A DNA stretch of 58,894 nt from positions 1 through 58,894 of the forward strand of contig JBOGVS010000018.1 in NCBI GenBank assembly GCA_050692555.1, given 5' to 3'. The first letter of the stretch is position 1. Every line of letters begins with the position of its first letter. The translations under genes were made by a program, and so were the position numbers. Of this stretch, positions 7,689 through 16,122 are shown one piece after another. Source of the stretch: DAITPV01 sp050692555. Its GTDB lineage: Bacteria; Actinomycetota; UBA4738; CALAEC01. A model generated the notes under the pieces. That model did no database searches, was not told the origin of the DNA, and worked only from the letters and a program-made list of their open reading frames with translations.

Positions 7689-8125
7689 GCCGCCGACCGC
7701 TGCCCTCGCTGGACGCTGTGCTTTCCGAGGTGCGCGCGGAGCGCGAAGCGCAACTCAAGCACTTCGACTCCTTGGACTCAAAGGCCGGAATCCTGCTGGG
7801 GTTTGCCGGGGCCCTGATCGCCCTGAGCCCGCAGGATGCCAGTTTGATGGTCGACACCGGCCGGGCGTTCGCCGTTCTTGCCGCCGGAGCAGCCCTCTGG
7901 GCCTTCTGGCCACGGAAGTACCAGATCACCAACCTTCGAGTCCTCAGGGACCGCTACCTCGCAGCGGACCAGCTATTCACGTTGCAGCGGATTCTCGATA
8001 CCAGCATCTCGATGACCGGCGAGACGTTCGTGGCGCTCCGAGCCAAGGCATGGCGACTCAAGGCAGCGATGTCATTCCTCGCCGTGGCGGCAGCGCTCCT
8101 CGCTTCGGGCCTTGCCCTAAACTGA
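7685..8125 (+). CDS. Small multi-pass membrane protein, possible PycTM-like
   Basis: A 146-residue protein: N-terminal helix (AVLSEVRAEREAQLKHFDSL), then LDSKAGILLGFAGALIALS forming the first membrane segment (about 30-50), a second at about 60-76, a cytosolic helical stretch with RDRYLAADQLF, and a third at the C-terminus (SFLAVAAALLASGLALN). The D-x-KA-x-hydrophobic start of the first segment recalls transmembrane effectors of Pycsar-type defence (DUF5706), but the match is only by pattern. A damage-type promoter lies upstream. The next gene starts 7 nt downstream. Confidence 0.65.
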   Translation: MSRRPLPSLDAVLSEVRAEREAQLKHFDSLDSKAGILLGFAGALIALSPQDASLMVDTGRAFAVLAAGAALWAFWPRKYQITNLRVLRDRYLAADQLFTLQRILDTSISMTGETFVALRAKAWRLKAAMSFLAVAAALLASGLALN

Positions 8126-8132
8126 GAGTCTC

Positions 8133-8267
8133 ATGACCGAGAAGGAACGACCCCAGAAGGAACCTCCCCCGAAGCAGCCGGAGCCGCCTCCTTTCGACCC
8201 GGATCCCGATCTCGTCACCGAGATCGAGAGGGGCTGGAAGCCGGAGAAGCCCTCCAAGAGCCGCTAA
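8133..8267 (+). CDS. 44-residue Pro/Lys-rich protein
   Basis: Starts 7 nt after the membrane-protein gene, so probably in one operon with it. It reads MTEKERPQKEPPPKQPEPPP, then FDPDPDLVTEIERGWKPEK and a basic tail. The proline-rich front and the conserved-looking DPDPDLVTEIERG segment suggest a short adaptor. No family assigned. Confidence 0.55.
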   Translation: MTEKERPQKEPPPKQPEPPPFDPDPDLVTEIERGWKPEKPSKSR

Positions 8268-8307
8268 TCCGCTCGGGAGCACTTGCTTCCGGAACCCCGT
8301 TCGGCTC

Positions 8308-8313
8308 TACGAT
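8308..8313 (+). promoter_or_regulatory. -10 box (TACGAT) for leaderless start
   Basis: TACGAT ends 7 nt before the ATG at 8321. No ribosome site is present. Confidence 0.5.
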
Positions 8314-8320
8314 TCCGGCA

Positions 8321-10951
8321 ATGCGAAGGCTGCCGACAGGGACCATCACGTTTCTGTTCACCGACATCGAGGGGTCCACCCGGCTCCTCCAGGAGCTCGG
8401 TTCCGATCGGTATGACCAACTGCAAGACGAGCACGCGGCCATCCTGCGACGGGCCATCGCGGCCGGCCACGGTGTCGAGATCCGGACCGAGGGCGACTCT
8501 TTCTTCGCGGTGTTCCCCACTCCAGTTGGCGGTCTTAACGCCGCCGTGGCCGCGCAGCGAGACCTGGCAGCCCATCCCTGGCCCGAGACCGCCACGATCC
8601 GGGTCCGGATGGGCCTCCACACCGGGGAGGGACGCCTCGGCGGTGGCGACTACGTGGGTATCGATGTCAATCGAGCCGCGCGCATCGCCGCGGCCGGCCA
8701 CGGAGGCCAGGTCCTCATCTCCGAGGCCACGCGAGGCCTGGTGGAGCACGACCTCCCCGACGGTGTCCGTGTCCGGGACCTCGGGAACCATCGCCTGAAG
8801 GACATCGCCCATCCCGAGCAGCTCTTCGACCTGGTCATCGAGGGCCTCCCGTCCGACTTCCCCGCCTTGAGGACCCTCGATGCCCGGCCGGACAACCTGC
8901 CCCTCCAGCTGACTACGTTCATCGGCCGGGACGACGAGATCGACGAGATCGTCAAGCTCCTGGACCAGCACCGGCTGGTCACCCTGACCGGGCCGGGCGG
9001 TACCGGCAAGACCCGCCTGGCTCTCGAGGTGGCCGCCGAGGTTCTTCCCCGCTTCGCCGACGGCGCCTTCTTCGTCGATCTCTCGACGGTCGCCGAACCG
9101 GGCCTTGTTGGGCCGACGGTCGGAAGGGAGCTGGGGGTCAAGGAGGAGGCGGGGCGCGAGCTATCGGAAACCCTGGCCGACCACCTCGCGGACAAGGAGC
9201 TCCTCCTGGTGCCCGACAACCTCGAGCACCTCCTGGAGGCCACTGCGATCGTGGAACATCTCCTCTCTTCCGCACCCCGCCTTCGGATCCTGGCCACCAG
9301 CCGGACGCCCCTGGGCCTGTACGGGGAGCAGGAGCAGCCGGTTCGTCCCATGAACCTCCCGGACCCCAGCCACCTCCCGAAGACCGAAGCACTCTCCCGA
9401 TATGAGGCGGTGGCCCTGTTCGTCGAGCGGGCCCGCGCAGCCAACCCCAGTTTCGAGCTGACCGAGGACAACGGCCCCGCCGTGGCCGAGATCTGCGCCC
9501 GGCTCGACGGATTGCCCCTGGCGATCGAGCTCGCCGCCAGCCGGATCAAGGTCCTGTCGCCCCAAGCGATCCTGGCTCGCCTGGAGCACCGGCTCGATCT
9601 GCTCACCACCTCCGCCCGCAACCTGCCTGAGCGACAGCGCACTCTCCGGGGAGCCATTGAATGGAGCCACGAGCTGCTCGAAGAGCCCGAGCGGAGGATG
9701 TTCGCCAGGCTTTCGGTCTTCAGGGGCGGCGCAGACCTGGAAACCATCGAAGCGGTAGCCAATCCCGGAAGCGAGATAGGCATGGAGACGCTGGACGGAC
9801 TGGCGTCGCTCGTGGACAAGAGCATGCTGCGCCAGACGGACAGCTTCAGCGGTGAGCCGCGGTTCGGCATGCTGGAGACGATCCGCGAATACGCCGGCGA
9901 ACGGCTCGCGGCGAAGACCGGCGCCGAGGACATCCGGCGCCGACACGCGGAGCACTTCATGGCCCTGGCGGAGGAAGCCGAACCCCATTTCGTCGAGGAG
10001 GATGCTCCGGAGTGGCTCGACCGGATCGACCTCGAACACGACAACGTCCTGGAGGCCCTGGGGTGGGCCGTCGAGGCGGCGGAGGCCGAGCGAGGGATGC
10101 GAGCCGCGGCGTCTCTCTGGCGCTTCTGGCAGTGGCGCGGGCACTTCGCCGTAGGGCGTCTCTGGCTCGATCGCCTCCTGGCCCTGCCCGGCCCACGGAC
10201 CTCGGCCAGAGCCAGGGCTCACAACGCTGCCGGGAGCGTAGCGTACTGGCAAGCCGACCCCGAGGCCACCGAGCGGCACTACCGGGAGGCCCTGACGATC
10301 CACCAGGAGCTGGGGGAGCGGAGAGGCATCGCCCAGGCCACCTACGACCTGGCCTTCGTTCCGGTCGCCAGGGGCTCGGGCTTCGAGGAATCCGGTCCGC
10401 TCCTCCAGCAAGCTATCGAGCTGTTCCAAGAGGTCGGCGACGAGGACGGCGCGGCCCGGGCCCAGGGAGACTTGGGGCTCTTCCTGCTGATGGCCGGCGA
10501 CCCCGGGGCCGCGCTTCCTCTCATGGAGGACTCCCTGTCCCGGTCGCGAGCCCGCGGGGACATGATCCGCCTGATGGACGACTCTCTCCGGGTCGCCGAG
10601 GCGAACCGGATGCTCGGACGACTTGACGATGCCCGACTCGGACAGCTCGAGTCACTCTCCATCGCCGAACGCGCCAACCTCCCGGGTGGGATCGCTGCCG
10701 TCCTGCAGATCATGGCGTCGGTGGAGATGGATCAGAACCAACACGTGCGAGCCATGCGGCTATTCGGAGCAGGGGAGGCGATCGCGGAGCAGTTGGGAGG
10801 TCGCCTCGAGTCGACGCCGTTCCATTTTGCCGATCCGGTGGGCGAGGCTCGGAAGGCCATCGGGGATGAGGCCACGGAGCGCGCCCTGGCCGAGGGCCGA
10901 ACCATGTCACAGGAGGAAGCGGTGGCCTACGCTCGGTCGTCCGAGGACTGA
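8321..10951 (+). CDS. Class III cyclase fused to NB-ARC-type ATPase and TPR
   Basis: An 876-residue signalling protein. The cyclase domain (about 1-170) has FLFTDIEGST with Asp15, TEGDSFFAVF with Asp59, and VNRAARIAAAGHGGQ with the Asn/Arg pair. The adenine-binding Lys position, four residues before Asp59, is Arg, so substrate preference is uncertain. A STAND/NB-ARC ATPase follows, with P-loop GPGGTGKTRLA (about 224), LLLVPDNLEHL as a Walker B variant (Pro for the usual Leu) and LPLAIELAASRIK. The C-terminal half is TPR-like. The family is common in Actinobacteria next to LuxR-type regulators, but no DNA-binding domain is present here. Its stop overlaps the region of the next start. Confidence 0.9.
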   Translation: MRRLPTGTITFLFTDIEGSTRLLQELGSDRYDQLQDEHAAILRRAIAAGHGVEIRTEGDSFFAVFPTPVGGLNAAVAAQRDLAAHPWPETATIRVRMGLHTGEGRLGGGDYVGIDVNRAARIAAAGHGGQVLISEATRGLVEHDLPDGVRVRDLGNHRLKDIAHPEQLFDLVIEGLPSDFPALRTLDARPDNLPLQLTTFIGRDDEIDEIVKLLDQHRLVTLTGPGGTGKTRLALEVAAEVLPRFADGAFFVDLSTVAEPGLVGPTVGRELGVKEEAGRELSETLADHLADKELLLVPDNLEHLLEATAIVEHLLSSAPRLRILATSRTPLGLYGEQEQPVRPMNLPDPSHLPKTEALSRYEAVALFVERARAANPSFELTEDNGPAVAEICARLDGLPLAIELAASRIKVLSPQAILARLEHRLDLLTTSARNLPERQRTLRGAIEWSHELLEEPERRMFARLSVFRGGADLETIEAVANPGSEIGMETLDGLASLVDKSMLRQTDSFSGEPRFGMLETIREYAGERLAAKTGAEDIRRRHAEHFMALAEEAEPHFVEEDAPEWLDRIDLEHDNVLEALGWAVEAAEAERGMRAAASLWRFWQWRGHFAVGRLWLDRLLALPGPRTSARARAHNAAGSVAYWQADPEATERHYREALTIHQELGERRGIAQATYDLAFVPVARGSGFEESGPLLQQAIELFQEVGDEDGAARAQGDLGLFLLMAGDPGAALPLMEDSLSRSRARGDMIRLMDDSLRVAEANRMLGRLDDARLGQLESLSIAERANLPGGIAAVLQIMASVEMDQNQHVRAMRLFGAGEAIAEQLGGRLESTPFHFADPVGEARKAIGDEATERALAEGRTMSQEEAVAYARSSED

Positions 10952-12112
10952 TTGCGGACGGCGCGCCTCCTCTGCTTGACGCTGGCCCTCGTTGGGCTGC
11001 CGCCCGCCTCGCCGGCAGGAGCGCAGGACGCGCTGCACCTCCGAGTTCTGGCGGAGCTTCGAGGGTTCACGGACTGGCTGAACCGGTTCGCCGTTGACGG
11101 GTACATCGGGGAAGTCGGATGGCCGGACGACGGTCGTGGCGACTCGGCCGAGTGGAACGCCCTGGCGGAGGCCTGGTTCACGGATGCGGATGCGGCCGGG
11201 CTGTGGGTCCACTACTGGGCCACCGGTGAATGGTGGGGGACGAAGTACCCGCTGGCCCCGTACGAGGATCGCGACTCGACAGCGGGCGTGGACACCCCGA
11301 ATACGCAGGCCCCGGTGGTGGAGGCGCATCTCGGGTCGGGGCGAGGCATCGTGGATGCCGGCGGTGAGTTCGGGGAGGCGCCCACGACCCAGCGGACCAG
11401 CACGTTCTCGAACGAGCACCCGGGGGCCTACGGGCGCGAGTACCACTACGACACCGCGGCGACGTTCGCGTTCCTGGCCTCTCGCGGCATCGGCATGGTG
11501 AAGATCCCGTTCCGGTGGGAGCGGCTCCAGCCGAAGCCGGGCGGTCGCCTCGATCCGCGCGAGCTGAGACGGCTCCGGTCGGTGGTCGATCGGGCCGGCG
11601 CCGCCGGGCTCGATGTGGTGCTGGACGTGCACAACTTCGGGGCCTACTACCTGGAACGCGGAGGGAAGGGCCACCGGTGCGCGATCGGGCAGCGCCGTTG
11701 CACGGTGGGCGATTTCGCCGACCTCTGGCGCCGGATCGCCGCCGCGTTTAAGGGTTCCAGCGACGTGGTCGGCTACACCCTGATGACCGAGCCCGTGGCC
11801 ATGAAGGCCATCGGCTCACGATCGCCGGCCGAGGCGTGGCGCAAGGCGTCCCGGGCCGCGGTCAAGACGATCCGCCGGACGGGCGAACGAGACGCCGTCC
11901 TGTTCGTCTCCGGCTACCACTGGTCGGGCACCCACGACTGGACGCGCTGGAACCCGGAACCCTGGATCGCCGATCCCGCCGGTCTCGTCCGCTATGAGGC
12001 CCACCACTACTGGGACCGCGACCACTCCGGCACCTACCGGCACACCTACGCCGAGGAGGTCGCGGTCGCGGAGGGATCCTCCCGGGCGCTGGATGTCACC
12101 GGCTCGAGCTAG
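10952..12112 (+). CDS. GH5-like secreted protein with permuted domain order
   Basis: TTG directly follows the preceding stop. The 386-residue product has a signal peptide (cleavage near SPAGAQ, about 25). Residues 35-105 (GYIGEVGWP with Glu54, then EWNALAEAWF and WATGEWWG) look like the C-terminal part of a GH5 glycosidase, including a nucleophile-type Glu. Residues 145-380 look like the N-terminal part: GIGMVKIPFRWERLQP, GLDVVLDVHNFG, GYTLMTEP with acid/base-type Glu280, and YEAHHYWDRDHSGTY. The Asn usual before Glu280 is Thr. The protein ends where the usual nucleophile strand would come. Either it is circularly permuted or it joins two GH5 fragments. Substrate unknown. Confidence 0.75.
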   Translation: MRTARLLCLTLALVGLPPASPAGAQDALHLRVLAELRGFTDWLNRFAVDGYIGEVGWPDDGRGDSAEWNALAEAWFTDADAAGLWVHYWATGEWWGTKYPLAPYEDRDSTAGVDTPNTQAPVVEAHLGSGRGIVDAGGEFGEAPTTQRTSTFSNEHPGAYGREYHYDTAATFAFLASRGIGMVKIPFRWERLQPKPGGRLDPRELRRLRSVVDRAGAAGLDVVLDVHNFGAYYLERGGKGHRCAIGQRRCTVGDFADLWRRIAAAFKGSSDVVGYTLMTEPVAMKAIGSRSPAEAWRKASRAAVKTIRRTGERDAVLFVSGYHWSGTHDWTRWNPEPWIADPAGLVRYEAHHYWDRDHSGTYRHTYAEEVAVAEGSSRALDVTGSS

Positions 12113-12115
12113 CCT
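12094..12115 (+). promoter_or_regulatory. Weak RecA-NDp-like promoter inside GH5 gene end
   Basis: TGTCACCG, 8 bases, then TAGCCT, overlapping the GH5 stop codon. The spacing is exact but two core bases deviate. It would drive the coiled-coil membrane protein at 12165, whose paralog at 23055 has a near-perfect site. Confidence 0.35.
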
Positions 12116-12164
12116 TCGGTTCAATCCCCCTCGCTGACCTGAAGCACGCCGAAAGGGGGAGAAT

Positions 12165-12443
12165 ATGCCCGTGGACGAACGGTCGCGCCACCGCCTTTAC
12201 CTCAAGCTCGAGGAGGTCCTCGGACCCGACGAGGCCGGGACCCTGATGGACCACCTGCCTCCAGCTGGGCTGGCGAGCCTCGCCACGAAGGATGACGTGC
12301 GTGTCCTGAGGAGTGAGCTGGGGGCGGTCAGGAGCGAGCTGAGCGCCAAGATCGAGCAGTCGGCGAGGAGGCTGGTCATGTGGACGTCCACGATGGTGCT
12401 GATGACCGGCGCCTTGGCCTTCGCCGCCGCCAGATTCTTATAG
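12165..12443 (+). CDS. Coiled-coil, tail-anchored membrane protein, paralog A
   Basis: 92 residues with an N-terminal conserved block (RHRLYLKLEEVLGPDEAGTL, HLPPAG), a heptad-like region (VRVLRSELGAVRSELSAKIEQ) and a C-terminal membrane helix (VMWTSTMVLMTGALAFAAARF). A second copy lies at 23055-23345 with the same order. GGGGGAGA lies about 4 nt before the ATG. The shape recalls small coiled-coil DUF1640-like or CCDC90-like proteins. Function unknown. Confidence 0.8.
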   Translation: MPVDERSRHRLYLKLEEVLGPDEAGTLMDHLPPAGLASLATKDDVRVLRSELGAVRSELSAKIEQSARRLVMWTSTMVLMTGALAFAAARFL

Positions 12444-12469
12444 CGCTCCGTACTGTAGGTTCTTGAGTC

Positions 12470-13216
12470 GTGGAACTCCCCTGGAGGCGATTCGTGGCGC
12501 TCGGAGACAGCATGACCGAGGGCGTGGGCGATCCCAAGCCAGATGGAGGGCTGCGCGGGTGGGCGGACCGGCTGGCCGAAGCTCTGACCACCGGGGACGA
12601 GGACTTCAGCTACACGAACCTGGCTCGGCGGGGGCTCAAGACCGAGGAGATCCGGCACCAGCAACTCCGGGTAGCATTCGACCTCCAACCTGACCTGGCC
12701 AGCGCGCTCATGGGGATGAACGATCTCCTGGAGCCGGGTTTCGACCCCTCGCGATACGAGCGGGACCTCGATTCGGTGGTGAGCCCGCTCCGAGAAGCCG
12801 GCGCCGGCGTGCTCATGGCCACGTTCCCCGACATCACTGCGTTCTCGCCGCTCCCGGCTCGGTTCACGGCCGGCATCCGCAACCGGCTCAAGGCCGCCAG
12901 CGAGGCGGTCCGCAGGGTGGCGTCCGCGCACGACGCGCTGCTCCTCGATGCAGACGCGTTCCCGGAGGCGAAGGAACGGCAGATCATCAGCGTCGACCGG
13001 CTCCATCCCGGTCCTCTCGGTCACGTTCTCCTGGCCCAGACGTTCGCCCGGCTCCTCGAGGAGCACAGCGGGGTACCCATCCCCCAGCCCGACGGCGGTG
13101 ATGTGGCCGGCAGGCTCGCCCAGGCACGGTGGCTGATCCGCCAGTTCAAGCCCGCCGAGGTCGCCCGGTTCGTGTACCGCTTCTACCTCGCCCCGCGCCG
13201 TCGGACCAGCACCTAG
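12470..13216 (+). CDS. SGNH/GDSL-family hydrolase
   Basis: 248 residues with all blocks of the SGNH family: GDSMTEG (catalytic Ser14), NLARRG (block II Gly), MGMND (block III Asn) and SVDRLHPGPLGH (block V Asp/His). No signal peptide, so probably cytosolic esterase, lipase or deacetylase activity. It starts at GTG 12470. The ester substrate cannot be deduced. Confidence 0.9.
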   Translation: MELPWRRFVALGDSMTEGVGDPKPDGGLRGWADRLAEALTTGDEDFSYTNLARRGLKTEEIRHQQLRVAFDLQPDLASALMGMNDLLEPGFDPSRYERDLDSVVSPLREAGAGVLMATFPDITAFSPLPARFTAGIRNRLKAASEAVRRVASAHDALLLDADAFPEAKERQIISVDRLHPGPLGHVLLAQTFARLLEEHSGVPIPQPDGGDVAGRLAQARWLIRQFKPAEVARFVYRFYLAPRRRTST

Positions 13217-13275
13217 CTCCTGCTTCCCGACCTGGGGTCACACCGAGCAGGGTGCGGAAGGTCAAAGGTGGGAGT

Positions 13276-13312
13276 GGTCAGGATGGCGACAAGTTGGGCC
13301 AGGATCCTGACC
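13276..13312. repeat. Dispersed palindromic repeat, copy C
   Basis: Begins ggtcaggat and ends atcctgacc, a perfect 9-bp inverted repeat around 19 bases, so it can form a hairpin. Related copies lie at 27107-27142 and 42541-42576, all between genes. The interior differs from the other two. Confidence 0.6.
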
Positions 13313-13342
13313 AGTGCGGGACGCAGGTACCTCAGTCCTCCC

Positions 13343-13365
13343 TTGTCGGCACCCTGGGCTACACT
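13343..13365 (+). promoter_or_regulatory. RecA-NDp-like (PafBC-type) promoter
   Basis: TTGTCGGCA, 8 bases, then TACACT. The first seven bases (TTGTCRG) and the spacing match the consensus. The last two bases of the 9-mer deviate. It lies 85 bp before the next start codon. Confidence 0.45.
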
Positions 13366-13450
13366 TGGGCCCTCGTGATGATCGTCAGCCGCTCGGTGGG
13401 CGGATTGCCGCTCCTAGGCCGGAACCACCGGCTGGGGGAGGTTGCTCGCC

Positions 13451-13822
13451 ATGTTTGGCCGGTTCCGCGCGAAGCGGTTCATCGACGCAGTCGAGAAGGG
13501 CGAATTCAGCAGAATCCTGAAGGACGCCACACCTGCCTGGTGGGCTTTCCTTCGCCGTGCGGCGTGGACACCACACGTTCATCGCGTCTTTCTTCAGTAC
13601 CGGTACCTCGACGACGAGGCTGACGGCCCACAGTCCCTCTGGATCGCCTACGCCCTCGAGGACTCAGATCAGCCTGACACCTTCGGCCTGCGGCTGGAAT
13701 GGGTCGCCCTTCCGAACCCCGAGGACCCCGACACATTCAACAACCCGCCAGAGGAAATCGACCATGAGTGGACGTTCGTGTACCCTCCGGATCCCCAGGA
13801 TCAGGTCAGTGGCGCTCGCTAG
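13451..13822 (+). CDS. Unknown acidic protein
   Basis: 123 residues from ATG 13451 (an upstream in-frame TTG at 13442 is less likely). A GGGGGAGG ribosome site lies 9-16 nt ahead. The sequence has FRAKRFIDAVEKGEFSRIL, TPHVHRVFLQYRYLDD and a C-terminal acidic/aromatic part (EEIDHEWTFVYPPDPQD). No recognised domain. Isolated between a damage-type promoter and a convergent nuoF-like gene. Confidence 0.65.
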   Translation: MFGRFRAKRFIDAVEKGEFSRILKDATPAWWAFLRRAAWTPHVHRVFLQYRYLDDEADGPQSLWIAYALEDSDQPDTFGLRLEWVALPNPEDPDTFNNPPEEIDHEWTFVYPPDPQDQVSGAR

Positions 13823-13846
13823 GTTGGCGAAGATCGACCCCTCCCG

Positions 13847-15160
13847 CTAGGCGTAGGTCCAGTCGGGGCGCTTACGGGCGTAGTCTTGGTCGCAGGTGAA
13901 GCGACCGGCGTTCTCGTCCCAGTCCACGATCTTCGGCAGGACGAGGTCGCGAGGAGATGGGCAACGCCGATCAAAGTGGTCGCGGAATTCCCGCTCGAAC
14001 GAGAGGAACAGACTCTGCATCAGCAGGCTGGTCCCGGTGGGGAGGGCGCACTTCTGTCCATCTGTGGCAGAGCGGGCCCGGGACAGGGCCACGTCCAGGT
14101 CGCCCCCGCCCTCGCCGCGCTCCAGTGCCTCGAGGAACTCCACGACGTCACCGGAGTTGAGCTTGCACGGCGGGCATTGACCGCACGACTCCACGTGCAG
14201 GAACCGGCAGAACAGAAGCGCGGCCCGGACGATGCAGGTCGTCTCGTCGTATACGGCGAAGCCGCCGGCCCCCAGGGCCGAGCCGACCGCGGCCATAGTC
14301 TCGAACGCCAACGGGGTGTCGACCTGAGCAGGAAGGATCGCGGTGTTGGAGGCCCCGGGGAAGATGGCCTTCACCTCGCGGCCTTCCGTGACCCCGCCGG
14401 CCAGCTCCAACAGCTGCCGGAGGGGCGTGCCCATAGGGGCCTCGAACACCCCCTCGCGCTCCACGTCGCCAGCGATCGTGAACAACATGGTGCCGGGCGA
14501 GGCGTCGGTTCCCCACTGCCGCAGCCAGTCCGGTCCGCTGGCCAGGATGTGAGAGATGTTCGAGAGGGTCTCGACGTTGTTCACCACCGTGGGGTTCTCG
14601 TTAGGAGGGCGAGCGAACAGGCCGAGCACGTACGGCTGAGCCGCCCGGGGCAGTGGATCCCTCTCCTCGATCACCTCCAGCAGGCCGGTCTCCTCTCCCA
14701 GGAGGTAGTGGTCGGGCCCGGCCACCAGGTCCACAGGCACCGATAGGGCGCCGGCGTCCTGCATCTCCTGGAGGGCTCGGGTGAGCAGCTTGATCTCCGC
14801 GGCGAACGAGTCTTTGACCCCGATGAACGCCCGCTCGGCGCCGACCGCGTGCGCGGCGATCTCCAGCCCATCGATCACCCGATAGGGATTCCTGCGGATC
14901 AGGAGGCGATCCTTGAACGTGGCCGGCTCCCCTTCGGCCGCGTTGCACACCACGTATCGGGTGCCCGTACCCGTGGTCTTCACCGCCAGCCACTTCCGCC
15001 CGGTTGGGAACCCGGCACCGCCCCGGCCGCGGAGGCCGGAGAGCGACACCTCTTCGATCACCTGCTCGGGAGCCATGGCCAGGGCCCGCTCCAGGCCTCT
15101 GCCGCCGCCCCCGTCCACGTGCTCATCGAACGAGGATGCCGAATGCTCCAGGAGGGCCAT
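13847..15160 (-). CDS. nuoF: NuoF-like NADH-binding flavoprotein subunit
   Basis: About 437 residues resembling the 51-kDa subunit of complex I and related NAD-dependent dehydrogenases. The FMN/NADH site shows GLRGRGGAGFPTGRKW (near 45-60) and NAAEGEPATFKDR. The 4Fe-4S motif is ESCGQCPPCK with the fourth Cys in DGQKCALP. It would oxidise NADH and pass electrons to a partner. No other nuo, hox or formate dehydrogenase genes are nearby, so the partner is unknown and the symbol reflects family only. The ATG at 15160 lies 9 nt behind GAGAGG. ATG 15169 is also in frame. Confidence 0.85.
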   Translation of the reverse strand: MALLEHSASSFDEHVDGGGGRGLERALAMAPEQVIEEVSLSGLRGRGGAGFPTGRKWLAVKTTGTGTRYVVCNAAEGEPATFKDRLLIRRNPYRVIDGLEIAAHAVGAERAFIGVKDSFAAEIKLLTRALQEMQDAGALSVPVDLVAGPDHYLLGEETGLLEVIEERDPLPRAAQPYVLGLFARPPNENPTVVNNVETLSNISHILASGPDWLRQWGTDASPGTMLFTIAGDVEREGVFEAPMGTPLRQLLELAGGVTEGREVKAIFPGASNTAILPAQVDTPLAFETMAAVGSALGAGGFAVYDETTCIVRAALLFCRFLHVESCGQCPPCKLNSGDVVEFLEALERGEGGGDLDVALSRARSATDGQKCALPTGTSLLMQSLFLSFEREFRDHFDRRCPSPRDLVLPKIVDWDENAGRFTCDQDYARKRPDWTYA

Positions 15161-15197
15161 TCGACCCATCCTCTCACCCTCGGAGAGGGCGGCCCTC

Positions 15198-15779
15198 TCA
15201 GGCGGCGCGACGGCGTGGCTTATACGGGTAGAACCGCTCCCGCTCGCCCCGGTCCCACGCTTCGCGGAGGCCGGGGGCGCTGAGGTCCCAGTCTGGGCGA
15301 ATCTTCCGAGTCACCTCGCGGAGGTCCCGGCGAAGGTCCTCGTTCGAGGGCCGTCCCCAATACCAGTACCCCTCGTAGATGCGCGACACGACCAGCTCGG
15401 GCTCCAGCACCAAGGTGTGGGGGATCATCGGGTCGTGCTTCGGATCCGTGTACTCCTTGATGTCCAGGTCCTTCTGGACCATCCGCTTCGGGTCCGACAG
15501 GAAGGGCCACTCCGCTCCCACGCCGTCGCGGAACTCGTTGGTCCGCCGCTGGTCGTCGGTGCTGATCGTGACCAGCTTGGTGTAGGCCACCCGGATCTCC
15601 GGCCACAGGTCCACCAGGTTCATGTGCTGCTGCCGGTCCTTGGGACAGAAGTAGCCGCGGGACAGCACCACCACCATGGGATCGATCCTCTGGATCTCGG
15701 ACAGCTTCCGCATGGTGCCCATGTGGTCGGGGAGCTCGTAGTCGGGGAAGCGGGCGCCCGGAGCTATGTCGGCTCTCAT
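15198..15779 (-). CDS. AhpC/TSA-type peroxiredoxin-like protein
   Basis: 193 residues beginning MRADIAPGARFPDYELPD, a typical redoxin start, followed by VVVLSRGYFCPKDRQQ. The Cys in FCPKD occupies the place of the peroxidatic Cys, but the usual Thr-x-x-Cys is altered. ISTDD and EWPFLSDPKR match later redoxin blocks. The start is fixed by AGGAGGG about 6 nt upstream. It lies 29 nt before the nuoF-like gene on the same strand, so the two may share a transcript. Confidence 0.8.
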   Translation of the reverse strand: MRADIAPGARFPDYELPDHMGTMRKLSEIQRIDPMVVVLSRGYFCPKDRQQHMNLVDLWPEIRVAYTKLVTISTDDQRRTNEFRDGVGAEWPFLSDPKRMVQKDLDIKEYTDPKHDPMIPHTLVLEPELVVSRIYEGYWYWGRPSNEDLRRDLREVTRKIRPDWDLSAPGLREAWDRGERERFYPYKPRRRAA

Positions 15780-15861
15780 GCCATTCCCTCCTCGTTGACC
15801 TCTTTTCACACCTTCCACGGCCACACGAACGCCAAACCGAAGCTCTTCGGGAGGCGATCCG

Positions 15862-16030
15862 CTAGACGCCGGATCTCTCCACGGACTTCTCCATCCATAG
15901 AACGTCCCAGTAACGCCCGAACTTCCGGCCGACCTCCCTGTACACGCCGATCTCGGTGAACCCCAGCCGCCAGTGAAGGGCGACCGAGGCCTCGTTGGGG
16001 GGAGCACGATCCCCCCGTACGCCCTCCTTC
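15862..16030 (-). pseudogene. GNAT acetyltransferase C-terminal fragment
   Basis: The end of a phosphinothricin-acetyltransferase-like GNAT protein is recognisable: PPNEASVALHWRLGFTEIGV, then YREVGRKFGRYWDVLWMEK and a stop at 15862. Just upstream a different frame gives AYGGIVLP, so the frame breaks in a C-run. The N-terminal two thirds of the gene are absent, and the ligD phosphoesterase gene begins nearby on the other strand. Confidence 0.7.
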
Positions 16031-16122
16031 CCCGCTCGGATGGCGAGCCCTTGCCGCACGTCGGGTGCATCGGTCAATCGCGTCTCCAGGGTCGGGCCCG
16101 TCAGTGTAGCGTCGGTCCTGAT

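Noticed and set aside
955..8267. A complete Pycsar anti-phage operon
   Set aside because: The cyclases are large regulatory fusions, not small Pycsar cyclases, and are not adjacent in one operon with the membrane protein.
16107..16112. RecA-NDp promoter for the LigD phosphoesterase gene
   Set aside because: TAGCGT is present and GTCGGG lies upstream, but the spacer is 9 rather than 8 bases and the flanking core differs.
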